This document shows, piece by piece, positions 1 to 5,475 of a stretch of 6,461 nt of DNA; the first letter of the stretch is position 1; each line of letters begins with the position of its first letter. The position numbers were made by a program, and so were the translations under genes. A model generated the notes under the pieces. The model was given only the letters and a program-made list of their open reading frames with translations, ran no database searches and was not told the DNA's origin. Source of the DNA: Deltaproteobacteria bacterium (GTDB taxonomy: Bacteria; Desulfobacterota; Desulfarculia; Adiutricales; Adiutricaceae); assembly GCA_031288745.1 (NCBI GenBank), contig JAITQT010000029.1, positions 1 to 6,461 of the forward strand, given 5' to 3'.

Positions 1-55
1 TAGTCTAAAAAATTAACTAGTAATTTTGCTATGTTACAAATTTAAAGATTGATAA

Positions 56-301
56 AGGGGACTTTTTGCGCTACGATCAAAAGTGGTTTTACCGGAAAAA
101 TTAAAAAATAAAGATATTAAACTTAATGTTACACTAAGTTCTTTGCCAAATCAGCAATGGAACTGCGGCTCAATGGTCAGATTGATCTTGCACAACGAAG
201 GTGGTACCATTGTAAGAACACATCAAATAAAAAATATAGAACAAATCGTTCCTTCATCTTTAATAAATAATTTATTTTTCCAATTTAGTTTATTTTTTTA
301 G
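56..301 (+). pseudogene. Unrecognised protein-like fragment (possible gene remnant)
   Basis: An open stretch follows a TAA at 53-55 and runs to a stop at 299-301. The only start in it is a GTG at 83, giving 72 codons, and no convincing ribosome binding site lies at a suitable distance (the GGGG at 57-60 is over 20 nt away). The middle part looks protein-like, with LSSLPNQQW followed by a hydrophobic alternating segment (MVRLILHNEGG), which suggests a beta-rich domain. The last dozen codons are Phe/Leu-rich and look like AT-rich spacer read through. I do not recognise the family; the LP-x-x-x-W-x-x-G-x-x-V pattern faintly recalls FlgA-like beta domains, but that is not enough for a call. It may be the tail of a decayed gene. 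Confidence 0.25.
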
Positions 302-397
302 GATAATTGTAGTTTTACTTTGTCTAAAATCGATATTTCAGCTAATTAAAATATAGTTTTAATTATAGAAAATGGCTATAGCGAGCACCTGTGTTGA

Positions 398-611
398 TTT
401 AAATTTAAGGACTTCGAGAAACTTTTCTTAAAATCCTTCTTAGTTGATGGTCAAGAAGAACTCCACAAAGTGGCTGAGACGGCTAAAGAAGTACCACGAG
501 CTGAATTTTGAGCTGGCCTATAATAGCACCATAAAGGGATAGGAGGTAACCCTCCAATGTACACAACTTAACGATTCATCCTTTGTCTGCGCTTTTTGTA
601 TAATCCTATAA
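398..611 (+). pseudogene. Frameshifted protein-like remnant, family unknown
   Basis: One frame is open from 398 to a TGA at 509-511 and reads KDFEKLFLKSFLVDG, then QEELHKVAETAKEVPRAEF: balanced, charged, helix-like composition quite unlike translated AT-rich spacer. At that stop the +1 frame continues with ELAYNSTIKG, then a TAG at 540-542, then EVTLQCTQLND up to a TAA at 609-611. Protein-like sequence passing from one frame to the next with an in-frame stop is what a decayed gene looks like. No start codon with a ribosome binding site is visible. I cannot name the family. Chance reading frames of 30-40 codons do occur, so this stays tentative. Confidence 0.25.
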
Positions 612-768
612 ATATATATAATTAAATACTATTTACATCTTAAAGCTTTAACAATTTAATTTTTAGTTAAAATGAAAATTTTGATTTCTTAGAATTGATC
701 GTTTATTTTTTTTGTGTCAGAGATTTAACGATTAAATAGGTGATTTCATTGATATTTTTTAATCTTAA

Positions 769-933
769 TTTGTGATCATCTTCTATTCATACCAAAATAA
801 GTCTAAATTTATAGATACCAACAACGCTACTGAAATTGACTTTATATTTATAATTTCCCCTGAACCTGTTGCGATTTTGACTTATCGCTCTGAAAGAGGC
901 TTAGATTTAGGGTTTTCTGGGGCTCAAAAATAG
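769..933 (+). pseudogene. Possible C-terminal remnant of a YSC84-like lipid-binding protein
   Basis: An open stretch follows a TAA at 766-768 and ends with TAG at 931-933, two bases before the earliest possible rlmE start. A GTG at 772 is the only start-like codon and has no ribosome binding site. The last third reads VAILTYRSERGLDLGFSGAQ. This resembles the closing motif of YSC84/DUF500 proteins (roughly A-E-I-L-S-Y-S-R-S-x-G-L-F-x-G-x-S). The upstream part does not show the expected GxVGR region, so if it is that family only the tail survives. The resemblance is from memory of the family pattern and may be coincidental. Confidence 0.22.
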
Positions 934-950
934 ACTTGGAAGTTTTGATA

Positions 951-1571
951 GTGACCATAAAAGATCGAGATAGGTTAGACGACCATTATAGCCGTAAAGC
1001 TAGGAAAGAAGGTTATCCGGCTCGATCGGTTTGGAAACTTGAAGAGCTTAACCAAAAATATGGCCTATTTAAAAGAGGGCAAAAGGTACTTGATCTAGGC
1101 TGCGCTCCGGGGAGTTGGTCTCTTTACGCAGCTAAAGCTGTAGGGTCAGAAGGTCTAGTCCTTGGTTTAGACCTAAATCCACCCGATAATCATGGCTTTC
1201 CCCCGTGGGTAAAGTTTGAGAAGGCCGATATTATTTTATTTTCACCCGAATTTGCGGAGAATAGCGGCCCGTTCGACGCTGTTTTATCCGATGCAGCTCC
1301 TAATACTACTGGTCATAGAGAAGTCGATCAAGCCAGAAGTTTGGAGCTGGCCAACTGTGCTTGGCAGTGGGCCCAAAGACTTTTAATTAAAAAGGGCTTC
1401 TTTCTATTTAAGGTTTTCGAGGGACCGGAGCTGGAAGATTTGATCAAGAATATTAGCCCTTCTTTTGAGCGGCTAAAGCGGCTCAAACCTAAGGCAGTAA
1501 GAACTCAAAGCCTAGAAATTTATATTATAGGCCTAGGTTATAAGTGTCCGTTCACAAATGTGAACGTTTAA
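951..1571 (+). CDS. rlmE: 23S rRNA (uridine-2552-2'-O-)-methyltransferase RlmE (FtsJ/RrmJ)
   Basis: This enzyme uses S-adenosylmethionine to methylate the 2'-O of U2552 in the A-loop of 23S rRNA, a late step in 50S subunit assembly in the cytoplasm. The 206-residue protein matches the family length (about 209 in E. coli). It has the N-terminal RSVWKL segment, the SAM-binding motif VLDLGCAPGSWS (about 47-58), and the catalytic K-D-K-E set: K29, D114 in SDAAPNTTGH, K154 in FLFKVFEG and E189 in QSLEIYIIG. The reading frame is open from a TTG at 936, but I choose GTG 951: GGAAG at 938-942 sits 8 nt before it, and MTIKDRDRLDDHY is the usual FtsJ opening. The gene stands alone, with decayed sequence on both sides. 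Its last codons lie inside a perfect palindrome (1549-1566), so the C-terminal tail has been shaped by a repeat. Confidence 0.95.
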   Translation: MTIKDRDRLDDHYSRKARKEGYPARSVWKLEELNQKYGLFKRGQKVLDLGCAPGSWSLYAAKAVGSEGLVLGLDLNPPDNHGFPPWVKFEKADIILFSPEFAENSGPFDAVLSDAAPNTTGHREVDQARSLELANCAWQWAQRLLIKKGFFLFKVFEGPELEDLIKNISPSFERLKRLKPKAVRTQSLEIYIIGLGYKCPFTNVNV

Positions 1572-1594
1572 GGGCCCGTTCACAAGAGAGAACG
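1549..1594. repeat. Two tandem near-copies of an 18-bp palindrome at the end of rlmE
   Basis: CGTTCACAAATGTGAACG at 1549-1566 is an inverted repeat with 7-bp arms and an AAAT loop. It overlaps the last codons and stops just before the rlmE TAA (1569-1571). A second copy at 1577-1594, CGTTCACAAGAGAGAACG, matches at 15 of 18 positions but keeps only 5-bp arms. The copies start 28 bp apart. The first hairpin is followed by just TTTA, so it would be a weak terminator at best. It could be an operator-like site or a small repeat. Confidence 0.6.
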
Positions 1595-1784
1595 CTGCGG
1601 TGCCAAGCCTATTGAAAGGGACGACACATCCCGTAGCAATGTAGCCCCCTATAGGAGCTTAGTAATTTTAACATTAATCCAAGTTAAAATATATGGTTGG
1701 AGCAGAGAGTTAAGTAGAAACGTTAAAAGAACTAATGTTAAGAACTTAAGGGTATGCTAAAACTTAATTACAACTCGAAAGTCG

Positions 1785-1910
1785 CTACCAGCCGTAACGT
1801 GGGGAAAAAAGACTTGGTGAACGGTTACTAAAAAAATAAACCGTTTTTGAAGAGTTGATAAAGTCCAAGGCCTTAGCTCGACTTACCAAGCCCACGAAAA
1901 ATACAGTCAT
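1785..1910 (-). pseudogene. Small ORF with strong RBS; possible remnant of a tetrapyrrole (CobM-like) methyltransferase N-terminus
   Basis: A 41-codon minus-strand frame starts at ATG 1910-1908, preceded by a perfect AGGAGG (1926-1921) 10 nt upstream, so the start looks real. It opens MTVFFVG, then LVSRAKALDFINSSKTVYFF, and runs into a stop at 1787-1785. Precorrin-4 C11-methyltransferases (CobM) and related TP methylases begin MTVxFxGAGPGDPELxT, followed by a helix and a V-V-Y-A-G-S strand. The fragment would fit that pattern if the GPGDPE loop had been deleted and the rest lost. The resemblance is short and the catalytic glycine loop is absent, so a genuine small protein of unknown function is an alternative. 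No other cobalamin gene is visible in the window. Confidence 0.28.
1820..1848 (+). terminator. Terminator-like hairpin with T-run
   Basis: AACGGTT (1820-1826) and AACCGTT (1839-1845) form a 7-bp stem around a 12-nt A-rich loop, and the run of T continues to 1848. It would end plus-strand transcripts, for example read-through from rlmE about 250 bp upstream. The loop is long and the T-run short, and the same DNA is part of the minus-strand small ORF, so this is only a candidate. Confidence 0.3.
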
Positions 1911-2012
1911 ATTTAAGCGTCCTCCTAATCTTTAATTTTTGCCGGGCTGGGCTGTAAAAAAGGTTGGTTTTAGGTAGACTCCTCTTAAGGAGAGCCGCCT
2001 CTAAACTTTATG

Positions 2013-2208
2013 TAGTCGCCACTAAAAAAGGATAACACCATTAAATTACTTCATTTTTTTTAATTTGCTTTAATTTTAAGATATCGTTAAAATATGCTAA
2101 AATTTAATAATTTATAAAGATGGCTGATTTTGAAAAAATTTTAAAGTCTGCCGCGGCGGGTTCCTTTAAATTTTTAAAAATTTTTTGCGACTTTTTTAGT
2201 GGCGACTA
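2013..2208. repeat. 18-bp perfect inverted repeat pair, 160 bp apart
   Basis: TAGTCGCCACTAAAAAAG at 2013-2030 recurs as its exact reverse complement at 2191-2208. The match breaks down just outside and just inside both arms, with partial ATA agreement beyond the outer edge. The 196-bp unit is AT-rich inside and has no transposase. Both arms, read in the same sense relative to themselves, encode FFSGDY: the right arm inside the plus-strand ORF 2120-2215, the left arm inside a minus-strand frame that continues IKFRGGSP to a stop at 1987-1985. It may be an inverted duplication of a gene fragment, or a small non-autonomous element with terminal inverted repeats. No clear target-site duplication is seen. 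Confidence 0.6.
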
Positions 2209-2215
2209 TGTATAA
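2120..2215 (+). CDS. Hypothetical 31-residue small protein inside the inverted repeat
   Basis: The frame ATG 2120 to TAA 2213-2215 encodes MADFEKILKSAAAGSF, then a hydrophobic stretch FLKIFCDFF and SGDYV. The composition is protein-like (amphipathic or membrane-active character is possible) in an otherwise very AT-rich stretch. A promoter-like pair TTGCTT (2065-2070) and TAAAAT (2088-2093), spaced by 17 bp, lies upstream. The ribosome binding site is weak (AAAG directly before the ATG). Its 3' end is the right arm of the inverted repeat. It may be a real small gene, or the remaining piece of a longer gene. No family is recognised. Confidence 0.3.
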   Translation: MADFEKILKSAAAGSFKFLKIFCDFFSGDYV

Positions 2216-2303
2216 ACAAGCGAGCGAAAATGTAGCCCAAGGATCTGTAACGCGCCTTTAGGGATTGAGCAATCGTTATTTTATTGAGCTTTATTAGTGT
2301 TTT

Positions 2304-2660
2304 TTAGGTCTTTGGTGACGCCTCCCGTAGGCGTATCGCTAGGCCCGTAAAGTCGCTGTCACTGCTAACTAAACAAAAATCATCGCATGAACCCAGGTGC
2401 AATAAATCCATCGCATCAATGATCATGGCGGAATCGGTGTAGTTTTTGCCAGAAGAGTAGGCGAATTGTTGAATTGGTTTAATGGAGAGTTTTTGTAACA
2501 GTTTTTTTTTAAGAAGAGCTATTTGGCGAAGTAAAATCACCATATATACGCTTTACTTAACATCTCCTAAATTAGATATTTCTAAGAGAAGTTTTTCCAA
2601 TATAAGCGTCTGAGCGTTATCTGCGTCTATGAGTACGGCCAAACGCAAATTTGGCAGTTT
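2304..2660 (-). pseudogene. NYN-domain (LabA/DUF88-like) protein, frameshifted and truncated pseudogene
   Basis: NYN-domain proteins are PIN-like, metal-dependent RNases or RNA-binding proteins. Reading the minus strand from about 2660, one frame gives LRLAVLIDADNAQ and then LLLEISNLGDVK to a TAA at 2555-2553. The next frame gives KRIYGDFTSPN (2553-2521). A return to the first frame at a run of nine A (2510-2502) gives KKKLLQKLSIKPIQQFAY, GKNYTDSAMIIDAMDLL and FCLVSSDSDFTGLAIRLRE. In order these are the family's conserved blocks, including the acidic residues expected at the active site. The two frameshifts restore the frame to each other. The protein ends at LREASPKT (TAA 2306-2304), where intact relatives continue into the rest of the domain and often a C-terminal OST-HTH region. 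No convincing start codon is visible upstream of 2660. A sequencing error could explain the homopolymer shift, but not both shifts plus the truncation. Confidence 0.8.
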
Positions 2661-2889
2661 TATCTTAATTTTTGTAATAATACTAGATGGGTGAATAATT
2701 TTTCTCCATTATTACTGAAAACTTAGATATCTTCTGAATAATCGATAAAAATACATTATTAAATGGTTGGTTCTGATAAGCAGGTAACATATGCAAATGA
2801 AGAGGTAAAAAGAAGAAGTAAAATGGAAAATATTTTAATTCGTGAGTATACTCGCTTAATGACAATCGTATATTCTATAGCAGCTGAGC
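2661..2889. other. AT-rich spacer between NYN pseudogene and ybaK
   Basis: About 230 bp with no supportable gene. A 60-codon minus-strand frame here (2683-2865) is rich in Phe, Tyr and Asn, as expected from random AT-rich DNA. A short perfect palindrome GAGTATACTC lies at 2843-2852. No terminator with a T-run is visible after ybaK. Confidence 0.4.
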
Positions 2890-3390
2890 CTAAACGGTGA
2901 TATCGGCCGTTACGGCCGATATGGCCTTTATTAAATCGTTAGGATTGAGAAATAGCATCAGGCCAATAGAGCCGGCGTTAACGGCCACGTTTTCTAGCTT
3001 TAAGACCTGGCTATGGAAAAAAATCGGGCAAGGTTTTTTTAACCCCAACGGGGAGCACCCGCCTCGACGGTATCCAGTAAGGGCGAATAGCTCTTTAGTA
3101 GCTACTAAGGCTACGCTGCGATTGTTTGATAGAGCAGCGGACAAGGCCTTCAGATTAACTTCTGAGCTGGAAGGGATGCAGGCGGCTAGGAGACCGGTTT
3201 GGTCGCCTTTAAGGATTAAGGTTTTATAGACCGTTTCCTCCTCTATATTTAAGAGGGCTGCGGCTGTTTGGGCGCTCAAATCGTCTTTGGGGGGAGTAAA
3301 GCTTAAAAGACGATAGACCAGGCCCTTGGAGTCAAGGAGCCTGGCCGCATTGGTTTTGGATATTTTAGCTGAGCAGACCGAGGCGCTCAC
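2890..3390 (-). CDS. ybaK: Cys-tRNA(Pro) deacylase, YbaK/EbsC family
   Basis: YbaK hydrolyses Cys-tRNA(Pro) formed when prolyl-tRNA synthetase mistakenly charges cysteine, keeping Cys out of Pro positions. The 166-residue protein has the usual length and order: N-terminal KTNAARLLDSKG, the VYKTLILKG block with the essential lysine at K56, the GYRRGGCSPLGLKK loop (106-119), and the closing NAGSIGLMLFLNPNDLIK (138-155). The start is GTG 3390-3388. It overlaps the fprA stop as GTGA, so translation is probably coupled to fprA; the nearest ribosome-binding-like GAGG is 13 nt upstream inside fprA. The last codons (AVTADITV) are encoded within a strong palindrome at 2900-2922. There is no sign of decay. 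A broader trans-editing specificity, as in other members of this superfamily, cannot be excluded. Confidence 0.93.
   Translation of the reverse strand: MSASVCSAKISKTNAARLLDSKGLVYRLLSFTPPKDDLSAQTAAALLNIEEETVYKTLILKGDQTGLLAACIPSSSEVNLKALSAALSNNRSVALVATKELFALTGYRRGGCSPLGLKKPCPIFFHSQVLKLENVAVNAGSIGLMLFLNPNDLIKAISAVTADITV
2900..2922 (-). repeat. 10-bp perfect hairpin overlapping the 3' end of ybaK
   Basis: ATATCGGCCG (2900-2909) and CGGCCGATAT (2913-2922) pair perfectly around a 3-nt loop. The hairpin lies in the last codons before the ybaK TAG (2892-2890). Downstream of it in the transcript there is no U-run, so it is not a standard intrinsic terminator, but it could slow 3' exonucleases or mark a repeat insertion that set the protein's C-terminus. 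Confidence 0.55.
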
Positions 3391-4580
3391 AGCTTTTTAA
3401 TGGCCTCGGCAATGGTTTTACCTAAAACCTTAAGGGGTTCAAGGTCTTTTTCTTCGGGCACCCACTGGATTCTAACCTCCGGTGAGGGTAGCTCAAAACC
3501 CATGCTCTGAAGTTCGCTTTGGACTAATTTGGGGCCCTCGCCGCTCCAGCCGTAGGAGCCAAAGGAAGCCCCGATTTTGTTTTTCATCTTTAGGCTTTTA
3601 ACGTAGCACAAAAAGTCGGCCACCGAGGGGAAATGTTGATTGTTGATGGTCGGGGTGCCCACTAAAATGGCCGCTGCCTCGTAGCACTCGGTCACCACCT
3701 CGCTACGGTGCTGGTTTTTAAGGCTAAAATAGCGAGTCTCTATCCCTTGTTGGGCCAGGTAATCGGTTAGTTCCCTGGCCATGTATTCGGTGGAGTGCCA
3801 CATAGTGTCAAAGACAATGACTGCCTTGCGCTTGGGTGCTTGTTTAACCCACTCGGAATAAAGAGCCAAAATTCTACCCGGATCCTTACGCCAGATTAAA
3901 CCGTGGTCAGGTAGGATATATTTAATCTTAGGGATTAAGCCATCGGCCGCGACTTTTTGGATAAGGTTTGAGATCTGGGTGGTGTAAGGGGTTAAAATGT
4001 TGGCGAAATAGTTTAGCGCATATGGCCCCCAAATAGCTTCACAGACCTCGTCGTCAAAGCGCTCTGGGGTAGCTAGATGCATGCCGAAGCCGTCTTGGGA
4101 AAAGAGAACGCCTTTAGACGGCAAAAAGCTAAACATGCTGTCAGGCCAGTGGATCATGCGAGTTTCGACAAAAACGAGTTCGTCTTTACCCAGGCTCAGA
4201 TTGGCCCCTACGGTCTTATAGTTGATATCAGCCCCTTTAAACTGCCCGGCCAGGTTTTTTACGCCCATGGCGCTAGCGTAAAGGGGTTTTTCAGAGCCGA
4301 TATACTTCATAATTTCCGGAAGGCCACCGCTGTGGTCCATCTCGGCGTGGTTGGAGACGACTTGATCGATCTTTTTAGGATCGACGATCTTGGAGACCCG
4401 GCTTAAAAGCTCAGATTCAAAGCCGTGGCGGACGCTATCAATAAGGGTGATTTTTTCATCTACAATGAGGTAAGCGTTGTAGGTGCTGCCTCTGGGCGTG
4501 AGATAGCCGTGGAAATCTCTAATGTCGTAATCAACGGCACCAACCCAGTAGAGGTTGTCTAAAATTTTGATTGGTTCCAT
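3387..4580 (-). CDS. fprA: Flavodiiron protein FprA (rubredoxin:oxygen/NO oxidoreductase)
   Basis: A-type flavodiiron proteins reduce O2 to water, and in some members NO to N2O, in the cytoplasm of anaerobes, taking electrons from rubredoxin. The 397-residue protein has the standard two-domain length. The beta-lactamase-like domain (about 1-250) carries all the diiron ligands: H78, E80, D82 and H83 in NHAEMDHSGG, H144 in MIHWPDSM, D163 in FSQDGFG and H226 in LPDHGLIW. The flavodoxin domain (about 251-397) shows FMN-binding loops at DTMWHSTEYMA (258-268), GTPTINNQHFP (308-318) and FGSYGWSGEG (340-349). There is no C-terminal rubredoxin or flavin reductase fusion, which fits the separate rubredoxin gene nearby. 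ATG 4580-4578 is preceded by AAAGGA (4595-4590) 9 nt upstream. The stop overlaps the ybaK start by 4 nt. It could favour NO rather than O2; sequence alone does not decide. Confidence 0.96.
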   Translation of the reverse strand: MEPIKILDNLYWVGAVDYDIRDFHGYLTPRGSTYNAYLIVDEKITLIDSVRHGFESELLSRVSKIVDPKKIDQVVSNHAEMDHSGGLPEIMKYIGSEKPLYASAMGVKNLAGQFKGADINYKTVGANLSLGKDELVFVETRMIHWPDSMFSFLPSKGVLFSQDGFGMHLATPERFDDEVCEAIWGPYALNYFANILTPYTTQISNLIQKVAADGLIPKIKYILPDHGLIWRKDPGRILALYSEWVKQAPKRKAVIVFDTMWHSTEYMARELTDYLAQQGIETRYFSLKNQHRSEVVTECYEAAAILVGTPTINNQHFPSVADFLCYVKSLKMKNKIGASFGSYGWSGEGPKLVQSELQSMGFELPSPEVRIQWVPEEKDLEPLKVLGKTIAEAIKKL

Positions 4581-4850
4581 AATAAATTATCCTTTTTATA
4601 TTATAGAAAAATTAATAATAAAATAGACCGGACGACTCCGATTGTGTTGGAAACTAGCAAAGATTAGGGTTGAAAAAAAGCGGGGCAAAGAAGAGGCTAT
4701 TAATGATCCTTAAGACTAAGGTTGGTTTTTTTTTGAAGTTGTTTTAGCCGGAGCAAAATATTAGAGCGGCCGGCCGAGCTTTACCCTTTTAGGGTAAAAG
4801 CGTCGGCCGACTTAAGTTAAGCAATAAAATGTCGAGCAGCTAAAGTCTAT
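4581..4850. other. Spacer between fprA and the rubrerythrin-like gene
   Basis: About 270 bp. It holds the large hairpin 4771-4809 near the end of the rubrerythrin-like gene and, at the fprA side, a TATAAT on the minus strand (4605-4600). That hexamer lies only 19 nt before the fprA ATG, which would place the transcript start inside the ribosome binding site, and no good -35 is seen, so I do not call it a promoter. No coding sequence is visible. Confidence 0.45.
4771..4809 (-). terminator. Strong bipartite hairpin downstream of the rubrerythrin-like gene
   Basis: CGGCCGA (4771-4777) pairs with TCGGCCG (4803-4809), and the inner GCTTTACCCT (4778-4787) pairs with AGGGTAAAAGC (4791-4801) with a one-base bulge, around a TTT loop. 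This is roughly a 17-bp stem, about 40 nt past the stop of the gene read from this strand. It lacks a U-run on either strand, so it may act as an RNA-stabilising or Rho-assisted end rather than a textbook terminator, and it may separate this gene from fprA. Confidence 0.45.
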
Positions 4851-5360
4851 CTACTGAGAGTTGTAAATAGCCGCCAGTTTTCTTAAATGACCGGCTTCCT
4901 CTAAGACCAAAGAGTCCACCGCTCGCTTATCGTCTTCGGTTTGAGAAGCGCTTTTAAGCTGAACGAAGAAGACCACCGAATCTTTTTCAAAATTCATGGC
5001 CATCTTAAGGGCGTCTTTGACAGTTTCGATGGTTGATAAAAGTTTATCAAGATCAACTTCGCCTCTTTTAAAGACGTGTAGATCGGCCATCATTTTGAGA
5101 TATTGATCGGTTTCGTTATCAGGATCGAAAACCGAAGAATTTTGCTTGGGTAAAGAGGCCAAAATTTTAGAAAATAAAGATTTGTGAATCTCTTCTTCCT
5201 TAGCCAGACCCAAAAAAGTTTGAGCGATGGGCCCTTTAAATTTTTCAGCGGCCTTGGTATAAAAGCCATAGCCGTTTTCCTCTAAGGACACGGCAATTTT
5301 AAAAGCTTCGGTGGCGTTGAAGGGAAATATCAACGCCCCACCGCCCGTTATGGTCGTCAT
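4851..5360 (-). CDS. Rubrerythrin-like ferritin-fold diiron protein without rubredoxin domain
   Basis: The 169-residue protein has the four-helix ferritin-like diiron pattern of rubrerythrins: E27 in SLEENGYGFYTKAAEK, E56 with H59 in AKEEEIHKSLF, E125 in MNFEKDSVVFF, and E155 with H158 in LEEAGHLRKL. Rubrerythrins reduce hydrogen peroxide using electrons from rubredoxin. Classical ones carry a C-terminal rubredoxin domain; this one ends right after the fourth helix (AAIYNSQ), so a separate donor is needed, and a rubredoxin gene lies just upstream. ATG 5360-5358 is preceded by AGAGGA (5373-5368) 7 nt upstream. A terminator separates it from rubredoxin, so it may have its own promoter in the 55 bp before it or depend on read-through. 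A ferritin-like function other than peroxide reduction is possible. Confidence 0.88.
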   Translation of the reverse strand: MTTITGGGALIFPFNATEAFKIAVSLEENGYGFYTKAAEKFKGPIAQTFLGLAKEEEIHKSLFSKILASLPKQNSSVFDPDNETDQYLKMMADLHVFKRGEVDLDKLLSTIETVKDALKMAMNFEKDSVVFFVQLKSASQTEDDKRAVDSLVLEEAGHLRKLAAIYNSQ

Positions 5361-5415
5361 AAGAGCGTCCTCTAAATTAAGCGTTAGTTAGAGCTAACCT
5401 CAAAAAAATAAAGAG

Positions 5416-5466
5416 AAAAAAAAGGCGGCCTTAGGTAATTAGCAGCATTGGCCTTCAAAGGACGCC
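5416..5466 (-). terminator. Intrinsic terminator downstream of rubredoxin
   Basis: On the minus strand GGCGTCCTT (5466-5458) pairs with AAGGCCGCC (5432-5424) with one mismatch, and the stem is followed directly by eight U (5423-5416). This is a good intrinsic terminator about 20-70 nt after the rubredoxin stop. It suggests that much of the rubredoxin message ends before the rubrerythrin-like gene. The loop is about 25 nt long and can pair further internally. Confidence 0.65.
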
Positions 5467-5475
5467 GATTAGGTT

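Larger units (their letters stand above)
302..950. other. Gene-poor AT-rich spacer with degraded coding debris
   Basis: No intact gene is visible on either strand. Two protein-like stretches inside it (398-611 and 769-933) are listed separately. The part 612-768 is very AT-rich with short homopolymer runs, and I see nothing in it. A short GGAGG/CCTCC inverted repeat (543-556 area) lies at the end of the first debris stretch and has no T-run after it. The texture fits a region that once held genes and has been mutating without constraint. Confidence 0.5.
1572..2303. other. Gene-poor spacer between rlmE and the NYN pseudogene
   Basis: About 730 bp without an intact gene. It contains the second palindrome copy after rlmE, a small minus-strand ORF with an AGGAGG site (1785-1926), an 18-bp inverted repeat pair (2013-2030 and 2191-2208) and a 31-codon plus-strand ORF (2120-2215). 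Between 1595 and 1784 I see no supportable feature; the minus strand is open for about 39 codons across the rlmE end but shows nothing I recognise. Between 2216 and 2303 the sequence may still be decayed 3' sequence of the NYN gene. Confidence 0.5.

Noticed and set aside
1549..1594. CRISPR-like repeat spacing
   Set aside because: Only two imperfect 18-bp copies 28 bp apart, one inside coding sequence, with no further units or cas genes.
1788..1830. Group II intron domain V-like sequence (AGCCGT ... ACGGTT)
   Set aside because: The outer stem matches, but the middle is about 25 nt rather than 20 and does not form the expected tetraloop helix; no other intron domains or reverse transcriptase are present.
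2683..2865. 60-codon minus-strand reading frame
   Set aside because: Composition is what AT-rich noncoding DNA gives (Phe, Tyr, Asn, Ile), with no ribosome binding site or recognisable motif.
2897..3229. 110-codon plus-strand reading frame
   Set aside because: It lies entirely antisense to ybaK, which shows clear family motifs, and its translation resembles no protein; its opening mirrors the ybaK end only because of the palindrome.
4077..4406. 109-codon plus-strand reading frame
   Set aside because: Antisense to fprA over its diiron-site region; a shadow of that gene.
4600..4605. TATAAT upstream of fprA on the minus strand
   Set aside because: It is only 19 nt from the start codon, so transcription would begin inside the ribosome binding site; no -35 is seen.
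4708..4734. CCTTA/TAAGG hairpin followed by nine T on the plus strand
   Set aside because: The stem is only 5 bp, a TTGG gap precedes the T-run, and no plus-strand gene ends nearby to need a terminator.
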